Shown in pieces: positions 56,701 through 64,000 of a DNA stretch of 64,000 nucleotides (the stretch's first letter is position 1; each line of letters begins with the position of its first letter). The notes below the pieces were generated by a model that searched no databases, was not told the origin of the DNA, and saw only the letters and a list, made by a program, of their open reading frames with translations. A program made the position numbers and the translations under genes. The stretch comes from Hydractinia symbiolongicarpus (lineage: Eukaryota; Cnidaria; Hydrozoa; Anthoathecata; Hydractiniidae): assembly GCF_029227915.1 (NCBI RefSeq), contig NC_079884.1, forward strand, positions 12,648,001-12,712,000, in the 5' to 3' direction.

Positions 56701-57465
56701 CCCTTAAAATTAGCGTCGGCATTCGGCACTACCGACGTAAAATACGAAGAAACCGTAGTTGCGTCAGCAAAAAAATTGCCGACGTAATTTTGTTGTGAAA
56801 TTTTTAAAAAATAATAATTTTGATTTTGTTTGAGCTACTCCTACTTATTGCAACTACAAAATAATTACATTCGATTTTGTAGTAAGTTAAGCCATTATCA
56901 CTAACTAAAATCACTCAGGCTACTGAAATACTGTGGTACCATTCATTTTGTAATAATAATTGCAAAAATTGTATATCGTATTGAAAAGAAGTCCAGAAGT
57001 TCTTTATCCCACACAACACAGCAGACAATAAGTCAGCCCTGCCCTCCGTTTTGTTAGGAGAGTTGTTCTGCGAAGACTTTAGCAATTGAGTCTCCTGTAC
57101 AGTTTTGCTTCATGGTAAACTGTGCCGGTAACAAGCATTTTCGAAGCATGTCACTGGTGACTTCTGCGATATACGACCTAATGATACAACCTGATGAGTT
57201 CATCTCGAAACATAAAAAGCAAGTTGGCAGTGAACTATTAATCTAACAAAGGTAGGAAGGTATGTCAATAAGACTTGTGCTCCATTCCCATTTTTCATCG
57301 TTTTAGGAGATCAATGATAATAAAATAAACAGTGAATGACGAAAGTTAATGCCAGCTGGAAAAAATTTCACTACAAAAAAATATTGCCAACGCAAATCAG
57401 TTGAAATGTATCTCACGTCGACAGTTTTATTGCCAACGTGAAAAAAATTCTAATTTTAAGGGCTG
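56698..57465. mobile_element. 768-bp MITE-like element, CAGCCCTTAAAATTA termini, 6-bp TSD CTCTTA
   Basis: Same family as 21038-21689, in inverse orientation. The ends are CAGCCCTTAAAATTA and its inverse, flanked by CTCTTA at 56692-56697 and 57466-57471. It interrupts the minus-strand retrotransposon. A relic frame (plus strand, about 57090-57245) is better preserved here than in the other copy and contains C-F-M-V-N-C-A-G-N-K-H-F-R-S-M and D-E-F-I-S-K-H-K-K. The second copy is at 63039-63806. Confidence 0.75.
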
Positions 57466-57874
57466 CTCTTAATCCTTTCTCTTCTATTTCTTTCTTACTG
57501 GTACTGAATTTTCATTTATACTAATTATAATCAATAATGCTTTTTCATTTTAATCTTTGTAAACTTACAGTATTTACTGACATATGAAAATATTTCACAT
57601 TCTTCTTGGTGGCTTTCTCCTTTGTTTAGCCTTGGCTATCGGGAACGTCGACAGTTTTATTGCCAACGTGAAAAAAATTCTAATTTTAAGGGCTGCTCTT
57701 AATCCTTTCTCTTCTATTTCTTTCTTACTGGTACTGAATTTTCATTTATACTAATTATAATCAATAATGCTTTTTCATTTTAATCTTTGTAAACTTACAG
57801 TATTTACTGACATATGAAAATATTTCACATTTTTCTTGGTGGCTTTCTCCTTTGTTTAGCCTTGGCTATCGAGA
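57415..57874 (+). repeat. Two 230-bp tandem units spanning the MITE right end
   Basis: The segment from ACGTCGACAG at 57415 to the GGCTATCGGGA region is repeated from 57645, almost identically. It includes the last ~50 bp of the MITE plus flank, so the duplication happened after the MITE inserted. The second 6.34-kb copy contains at least the start of the same tandem at the window end. Confidence 0.75.
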
Positions 57875-57972
57875 AAGTCTCCTTCCTAATTGCTAATTAT
57901 TCTTTTAGTAATGTAAATTGTCATTTCTTAGGTAAATAAATGTTTACTTACTTACTTACTTAGTTACTTACT
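57873..57972 (+). repeat. Retroelement-like 3' tail ending in (TTAC)n
   Basis: AT-rich sequence with AATAAATG followed by TTTACTTACTTACTTACTTAG-type repeats to about 57972. This resembles the microsatellite tail of a plus-strand non-LTR element whose body was lost. Confidence 0.4.
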
Positions 57973-58186
57973 TCATCTAATTCTTCCATCGACTCCACTA
58001 TGTGAATCGTTAATCCTGACACGACTTCTAGCATTGCTGGACATAGACTGTACCATCTTAACTAGCCACTTATCCACACCTAATTTTCTCAGCCCATAAT
58101 AAACTTTATGTGCACTCTATTAAAAGCTTTCTCTAAATTAACAAAGACAAAATACACCTATTTAACATTACGTGGGCCATTATTAT
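57973..58186 (-). pseudogene. Minus-strand non-LTR retrotransposon, piece 2 (RT palm start)
   Basis: Reads V-Y-F-V-F-V-N-L-E-K-A-F-N-R-V (RT motif A; the usual D-L-E-K-A-F-D has N in both Asp positions). After a frameshift it continues G-L-R-K-L-G-V-D-K-W-L-V, then S-S-N-A-R-S-R-V-R-I-N-D. This follows piece 1 (60570-60134) and precedes piece 3 (56700-56349) in the element's own order. Loss of the motif-A Asp marks a long-dead copy. Confidence 0.6.
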
Positions 58187-58342
58187 TCAGCTCTAGGGAA
58201 GGGAACTGGGTTCTAAGAAGGGGTGCCTGATAAAATCTTCCTTGTGTTCTTCTTAGTTAAACTTGATGAAAACGAAGTATAAACAACACGCTTACATTTA
58301 TCTATATCTACACAAAATCTTTTATTTCAAGAATTATTTATC

Positions 58343-59781
58343 ATGCTAAGTGTAAACTGTGCTGTTATTGGCTGTTTTAATAGCACTAAGAAGTTGCGAA
58401 AATGGAAGAAGGAACGATGTGAAATTCACGAAGTTAAACATGAAGAATGTTCATGTCAGCGACCGTTTAGTTTGGATTGCTTTCCAAGCGTCCTTAGAAA
58501 TAACGAACAGAGGCAGCGTTGGATAAAAGCTATGAGAAGAATCAACCCAGATAAAAGTGATTGGGTACCAAAACAAAGTGACAGGGTATGCTCTGTTCAT
58601 TTTGTTGATGGTACACCTTACCAAAAGTATCCAGACCCAACACTGGAATTGAGGTACGACACTCCTGTTACTAAAAAACCTAGGAGAGAACTATTTCGAC
58701 ATTCTCTGGAAAAGTCATCTCTTGTTTAAGAAGATGTTTCCAGCAATGAAGCCCAAGAAGAGGAACCTTCTTGCTCAAATATTTCTGACGCATCAGGATT
58801 TTTTTCACTGACAATATCAGACCACTCTTACACTATTTCTTCACCGCCTACATGTGAATCATGCAGAGACAAGAGCAAAATGATCAAATCTTTGGTCAGT
58901 AAAGTGAACTCCTTAACTGTACAAGTAAAGAAGTATAGAGGCAAAGCCTTTGTGATTGTTAAAAATACACCAATGACTTGGAGAATCAATAAAAGTGATT
59001 CCAAAATGAATTACTACACTGGTTTATCTTCTATCATGTTATTTACCACTCTGTTATTGCTATTAAAGCCTTACTTACAGAAGTGAATTATTGGAGGGGG
59101 TCAAAACGAGCATGTTTAAGTACTAAAATAAAGCGTAAAACTAAACATGTGAAAAAGTTAACACAGCGTGATGAGTTCTTGTTAGTTTTGATGAAACTTC
59201 GTTTGGGCTTACTGACAGAGGACCTTGCAGATCGTTTTGGAATATCACCATCAACATGTTCCACAGTATTCGTAACTTGGATTAGAATTATAAGTAGAGT
59301 TTTAAGTGATGCACTTGTTGTCTGGCTTCCAAGAGAAGCCATTCGTGATAACTTGCCAAAAACATTTGCCAAAGCAGGTTATTCCAAATGTCGGATTATA
59401 ATTGATTGTGCTGAGGTGTTCATTGACAGACCAAAATCCTTAACAAATCAAGCATCTACTTGGTCAGACTATAAGCATCACAACACTTTAAAATTTCTTG
59501 TTGGTATAAGCCATTCTGGATATATAACTTTTTTATCTGATTGTTATGGTGGGCGCGCGTCCGTTAATTTTATTACAAATAACTCTGGATTTTATGATTT
59601 GTTAGAAAGTGATGATGAAGTTATGGCAGATCGTGGATTTCAAATCAGAGAAGAATTAATGTTACGTTTTTGCAAATTAGTTGTTCCACCAGGTGCACGT
59701 GTAAAAAGTCAGATTACAAATTCAGTTTTTGTTTTTGACATTGCAAGTATGTCACTTATACTGTATATGTCTGATGGTTGA
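58343..59781 (+). pseudogene. THAP-domain DDE transposase (ISL2EU-like), stop and frameshift
   Basis: ATG 58343 begins a THAP zinc finger: C-A-V-I-G-C, R-W-I-K-A-M, W-V-P, V-C-S-V-H-F, with a T-L-E-L-R-Y end. An in-frame TAA at 58727-58729 interrupts. The same frame resumes with an S-rich linker, a helix (K-S-L-V-S-K-V-N-S-L) and N-Y-Y-T-G-L. A frameshift at about 59083 leads to the DDE_Tnp_4 domain: a helix-turn-helix (T-E-D-L-A-D-R-F-G-I-S), first Asp in I-I-D-C-A-E-V-F-I, then H-N-T-L-K-F-L-V-G-I-S, and second Asp in V-M-A-D-R-G-F. The usual final Glu region (R-x-H-V-E-R) is missing; the frame ends in unrelated residues at 59781. Not functional. Confidence 0.75.
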
Positions 59782-59789
59782 GTTCAGAA

Positions 59790-60090
59790 AAACTTAAACA
59801 CTCTCTAACAAAGTCAATTTCTGGTTTTGGTACAGCAGTAAATAAAATACTTTAAGGAATAATTTCTTTTAATTTGTCTGCTATTTTGTTAAGAAAAAGT
59901 AATTTCTCGCCACAATGTTGAAGAGGATCAAAGTTCTTTTTAGGTTTCGATACTAAAGGGCGCTTTCTCTTTCCTCTGTCCGAAAAGTTATCTCTGCTAA
60001 AATTCAAGTCTTTAATTTTAGTTGGAGCTACTTGCTTTCTGTTAGGAAGCCACTCGTTAGCGGTGCTTGTACAAGCTGTATTTGTATTTT
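59790..60090 (-). pseudogene. Second ORF of the ISL2EU-like element, C-terminal fragment
   Basis: On the minus strand: A-N-E-W-L-P-N-R-K-Q-V, T-K-I-K-D-L-N-F-S-R-D-N-F, R-G-K-R-K-R-P-L-V-S, F-D-P-L-Q-H-C-G. A stop at about 59854 precedes I-L-F-T-A-V-P-K-P. This matches my memory of cnidarian SWIM/YqaJ-type proteins accompanying such transposons. The N-terminal zinc-finger and nuclease parts are absent. Confidence 0.45.
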
Positions 60091-60133
60091 AATAAAAGCT
60101 ATTAATTTATCAACAAACTTTAACCCTTTTTTA

Positions 60134-60570
60134 GTTACCTCTTTCTAATGCATCACCCTTGGACTTGAAACAATTCACTATTACGCTTATCTGCCAGTCA
60201 CTCGGGATAACACCATCCTTTATAATCTGATTTGCAAAACTTGTAATAAACTCAACTCCAGTATATCCAGACGCTTTTACCATCTCTGCAACAACACTCG
60301 ATACTTCTGAAGCCTTGTCAAACTTCATTTTCCTATACCCTCCACTAACCATTCTGTCTTGAATTGCATAGCAGACCCTTCTACAACATCATCATAAGGC
60401 AAATTCATCCCAATCAAACTCAGTGGTAAGCAACCTCTGATAATGACTCTTACAAGCTAGTTTTTTCTTTTCCTTTGTGCTAGCCAAAGCATCTTCATTG
60501 TAACATGTACACTCTCACTTACAAAATCTTGATTAGTCTTCTTAATTTGGTTTGCTATCTTGAACACCTC
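60134..60570 (-). pseudogene. Minus-strand non-LTR retrotransposon, piece 1 (RT N-terminal part)
   Basis: Read from 60570: I-A-N-Q-I-K-K-T-N-Q-D, H-Y-Q-R-L-L-T-T-E-F-D-W-D, K-M-K-F-D-K-A (consensus K-A-P-G-P), V-V-A-E-M-V-K-A-S-G, G-V-I-P-S-D-W, F-K-S-K-G-D-A-L-E-R-G-N. This is the start of the RT domain of the same family as 56349-56700. It stops at the ISL2EU border (60134), before the expected Y-R-G-L-K block. The 5' side is cut by the duplication junction at 60571/60572. Confidence 0.65.
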
Positions 60571-61850
60571 ATAGTTATTGTTGTAAAATTAAAAATAAAA
60601 AAAATGTAGCTTAGCTGCGCAATACGAGAAGCACGCAATGCGGTATAAAAAGGACGGGCGAACCCGTGGATTTTCCACGGCTAACGACTGGTTTGTTCAA
60701 AATTAAAAGCAGTATACAACTGACATTTTCACGCTACATGCGATCATCAGATATAAAATGGAAAAAACACTCTGAAAAATGTTATATAAAAAACTTGCTA
60801 AAATACTTTAGGGAGGCTTACATACAATTATGTACAATAAAAGAGAATTAAATTTAGTCTGGATTTAATTAATTTTATTAATTAATTTAATTTATTCACA
60901 TAAACTAAAATAATATTAAACCTAATTTTTCTCTATGTTTTTCTGCATCGACCAACAGCAACAACGTGGGGAACAAACTGTGTGGCTGTCCGAAAAAAAC
61001 GTTGCTAAGAAATTAGAAAATAAGTCTTTTGATAATTCATCTGACTGCTATAGGTTGTATTTGTTTTATCTTGTGTAGCTAACATTCATTTATTTCTAGA
61101 TGCGTTTTGGTTATATCTATCTATATAGTTTAGCTAGCTACCTATAGCTAGCTAGCCAGCTAGCTAGCTCCAATGATTAATCACATGTAGCAATATCCAG
61201 AAAGTAAAAAAAAAAACATATTAAAGGAGAATCATTTATATTCAAGAATTATAATTCATATTCAAGGAAATTTTTTTCATATTTTAGGCCAGAATATATA
61301 GCTACAGATTCACAACCTTGATTAGTTTTCGCATCCTTAATAATTTTCGCAACCTTGAATGATTTTTTTACAACCTTGGATGATTTTCTATATGGCTTGA
61401 ATATAATGTCTACAATTATAAATGATGCATGCTTATTTGACATAATCGGCTATGACAATGACGATACAGTATTTGAAAATGAATTAATACAACACAATGT
61501 ATAAAACTGTTTCATTGAGTACTTGGAGCTAGTTTAATGACTTAATATTTGCATTGCAATGATTTGGTGGTTTATTATTTGCCTCACCTGACTTGATAAC
61601 CAAAGTATGACCCTTTTTCCTGGTTTTGAAGAAATTTATCAAGATTCATAATTATTAGGTGCCTCCATCTTGGAAGCAGATAGATTACAAAAGGCATGTG
61701 TTTCAGCCTTTCTGAGATAGATAGATATGCATAGATGTGCATATTTTACATGGCTAGTCTCACAAATATCGGGGGAGTCCTAGAGTATTTAATGCTTATT
61801 TTGAGCTAGGCAGACCCAATTACAGCCTGCGCTCTACTGTCACGTTCTAC

Positions 61851-62584
61851 TATGTCATTTTTCATTCCCATCTGCAATATTGTAATCAAATTTGGGGTCA
61901 ACCAAACAGTCTTGATGTTAATCATATTGCTGTTTTACAAAAATTTACTATCAGACTTAATGACTTTTAAATCTCGAAGAGCATCATCTAGTATCATCTA
62001 TGGCAATCTAAAAATCCTCAAATTCAATGATAATGTCCAGTGTCAGAACATTCTGTTTTTGTATAAGCTCTTTCATGACAAAATGCCTGCTACTATCCAG
62101 AATACTTTTGCGGTTGACTTCAACCATGCCCAGAGCACTTGTGCAGAAAAGACTGGCTTGATCAATCTTCCTACTGTCAATACCATTTGTTTTGGTAAAA
62201 ATTATATTAGATTTAACACCATTAAATCCTGGAATAAGATATTGACATCAATGTCTAAAAAAATTATTATCATAGACTACTTTGGTCCTTAAGGTTATCT
62301 AAAGAAGTATTTTATTGCCTATTATTAATTTGTAACAAATTTTCCTTTTGTTCTCAGACGGTTCATTTATTTGGTGATTATATATGTTTTTTCCGTTTTG
62401 TGTGTCCTGTGCCGTCTATTGTACTTGTCCAAGGGTGGCATTATCCTCGTCTTAGCTTCTGCTATTAGGTAAGGTCTCCCTTCAAAAATAGTTCCTTTGT
62501 TTTTCTCTTCATTTTACCAATTTTTTTAATTATTTGAACTGACAGTTATTTTTGATTAATAAAATTATCTTATCTTATCTTATA
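61851..62584 (+). pseudogene. Second copy of the non-LTR RT C-terminal relic
   Basis: Same frame, same +1 shift and same (TTATC)n tail as 55510-56243. The only substitution noted is in the 3' UTR (TATCTAAAG vs TATCTGAAG). Confidence 0.7.
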
Positions 62585-62689
62585 TCTGCAGTGCAACATA
62601 ACACTTACACATGCCTTATACAACCTGACTTTTACCTTAATTGACAAGACTCTGCTGGTCAACAAAGGAAGCAAGTCTCTAAACTTTTT

Positions 62690-63041
62690 TTAAGCATAAC
62701 CTATCCTGCAAGTAACACTTCTTCCAACACCCCCTTCACTAACCAACATATCACCTAAGTAACAGAATTTTTCAACTATCTCTAATGAGCCACTGCTATA
62801 CATTAGGAAAGCTGGAAATACATTGTCTATAATCTCACCTTTGCAATGGTTGCATACAAACCAAATGTCAGCTCTTAACCTTCCTCTACTACCACTGCAC
62901 TTCTTCTGTGCCCAATGCTTAAAAGTGTGACAAAAAATTAAGTTACTACTAACACTTTTCCTGCAAACGCCACATAGCCAATTTCCAACTATAAGGTCAA
63001 TGCTACTAATCATGACTTTTGTGCTACAATCACTCTTACAG
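62690..63041 (-). pseudogene. Second copy of the minus-strand retrotransposon C-terminus
   Basis: Identical to 56349-56700 except one codon (K-K-C-S-G here, K-K-G-S-G in copy 1). The C-S-G version matches the family pattern, so copy 1 carries the newer change. Confidence 0.65.
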
Positions 63042-63806
63042 CCCTTAAAATTAGCGTCGGCATTCGGCACTACCGACGTAAAATACGAAGAAACCGTAGT
63101 TGCGTCAGCAAAAAAATTGCCGACGTAATTTTGTTGTGAAATTTTTAAAAAATAATAATTTTGATTTTGTTTGAGCTACTCCTACTTATTGCAACTACAA
63201 AATAATTACATTCGATTTTGTAGTAAGTTAAGCCATTATCACTAACTAAAATCACTCAGGCTACTGAAATACTGTGGTACCATTCATTTTGTAATAATAA
63301 TTGCAAAAATTGTATATCGTATTGAAAAGAAGTCCAGAAGTTCTTTATCCCACACAACACAGCAGACAATAAGTCAGCCCTGCCCTCCGTTTTGTTAGGA
63401 GAGTTGTTCTGCGAAGACTTTAGCAATTGAGTCTCCTGTACAGTTTTGCTTCATGGTAAACTGTGCCGGTAACAAGCATTTTCGAAGCATGTCACTGGTG
63501 ACTTCTGCGATATACGACCTAATGATACAACCTGATGAGTTCATCTCGAAACATAAAAAGCAAGTTGGCAGTGAACTATTAATCTAACAAAGGTAGGAAG
63601 GTATGTCAATAAGACTTGTGCTCCATTCCCATTTTTCATCGTTTTAGGAGATCAATGATAATAAAATAAACAGTGAATGACGAAAGTTAATGCCAGCTGG
63701 AAAAAATTTCACTACAAAAAAATATTGCCAACGCAAATCAGTTGAAATGTATCTCACGTCGACAGTTTTATTGCCAACGTGAAAAAAATTCTAATTTTAA
63801 GGGCTG
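63039..63806. mobile_element. Second copy of the CAGCCCTTAAAATTA MITE
   Basis: Same ends and the same CTCTTA duplication as 56698-57465, as expected from the segmental duplication rather than a new insertion. Confidence 0.75.
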
Positions 63807-64000
63807 CTCTTAATCCTTTCTCTTCTATTTCTTTCTTACTGGTACTGAATTTTCATTTATACTAATTATAATCAATAATGCTTTTTCATTTTAATCTTTG
63901 TAAACTTACAGTATTTACTGACATATGAAAATATTTCACATTCTTCTTGGTGGCTTTCTCCTTTGTTTAGCCTTGGCTATCGGGAACGTCGACAGTTTTA

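Larger units (their letters stand above)
58187..60133 (+). mobile_element. ISL2EU-type element, internally deleted, inserted in the retrotransposon
   Basis: The plus-strand THAP-DDE transposase (58343-59781) and a minus-strand second ORF (60090-59790) face each other. This matches ISL2EU/IS4EU elements, which as I recall carry a THAP-DDE transposase and a second YqaJ/SWIM-type protein. The borders are inferred from where retrotransposon coding stops and resumes; no inverted repeats were recognised. The transposase C-terminus abuts the second ORF's C-terminus, so the centre has probably been deleted. Confidence 0.55.
54229..60571 (+). repeat. 6.34-kb tandem duplication, copy 1
   Basis: 54229-60571 is repeated directly from 60572 to the window end. 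The offset is 6,341-6,343 bp, varying with two A-run indels. Identity is almost complete: besides those indels I saw only isolated substitutions (for example C/A at about 56557 vs 62898 and G/A at about 55960 vs 62301). The unit contains a Helitron tail, SINE and RT fragments, a MITE, an ISL2EU-type element and retrotransposon pieces, described separately. The junction at 60571/60572 lies inside the retrotransposon relic. Confidence 0.85.
60572..64000 (+). repeat. 6.34-kb tandem duplication, copy 2 (partial, runs off the window)
   Basis: Repeats 54229 onward almost base for base: Helitron tail 60604-60690, microsatellite 61123-61171, SINE piece 61734-61841, RT relic 61851-62584, minus-strand retrotransposon piece 62690-63041, MITE 63039-63806 with CTCTTA flanks, and the start of the 230-bp tandem. 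Broken frames carry the same lesions as in copy 1, so the decay preceded the duplication. Confidence 0.85.

Noticed and set aside
1-64000. CRISPR arrays, bacterial operons or phage genes
   Set aside because: Introns, polyadenylation signals and eukaryotic transposons throughout; no regular spacer arrays.

Overview
The window is AT-rich, intron-containing animal DNA. GT-AG introns, AATAAA signals, tRNA-derived SINEs, Helitron ends, IS3EU-, ISL2EU-, hAT-, pogo/Tigger- and Mutator-like transposons and several non-LTR retrotransposon lineages all occur together. This fits a cnidarian-type genome, probably hydrozoan-like, but I infer that from the repeat mix and cannot prove it from the sequence alone.

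Host genes are confined to the first half. About 2.1-9.0 kb holds two small single-pass membrane protein genes (one seen only as its last exon). At 11.2-11.5 kb there is a 73-residue secreted-peptide gene on the minus strand. From 15.5 to 18.8 kb lies a minus-strand mitochondrial branched-chain amino-acid aminotransferase (ten exons read, all phases consistent). Divergent from it, 22.4-30.7 kb carries a five-exon homologue of FAAP100, the Fanconi anaemia core-complex subunit. The gaps and introns hold short inverted-repeat elements, two of them with clear target duplications.

From 31 kb onward the window is a transposon graveyard. It contains: a 1.57-kb inverted-repeat element with a well-spliced exon inside; a decayed hAT gene; a non-LTR RT fragment; a protease-like/RPA-like pair; a second hAT C-terminus; a HIRAN-like ORF; a Tigger C-terminus; and a complete 3,502-bp IS3EU-type element (41531-45032, 6-bp target duplication GATATC). 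That element carries two convergent, decayed genes: an IS3-like DDE transposase and an alpha-type protein kinase. It split a coiled-coil, gag-like ORF. At 48.3-51.4 kb sits a nearly intact non-LTR retrotransposon of the restriction-like-endonuclease type.

The last 10 kb is a direct tandem duplication of a 6.34-kb unit (54229-60571, then 60572 to beyond the window end). The copies are almost identical. Each contains nested elements: a minus-strand non-LTR retrotransposon broken into three pieces by an ISL2EU-type THAP/DDE element and by a CAGCCCTTAAAATTA-ended element with a 6-bp target duplication.

The most notable observations are the IS3EU element with an alpha-kinase passenger, the head-to-tail array of mini-Helitrons at 3.35-4.27 kb, the single-frameshift RLE retrotransposon, and the recent 6.34-kb tandem duplication.
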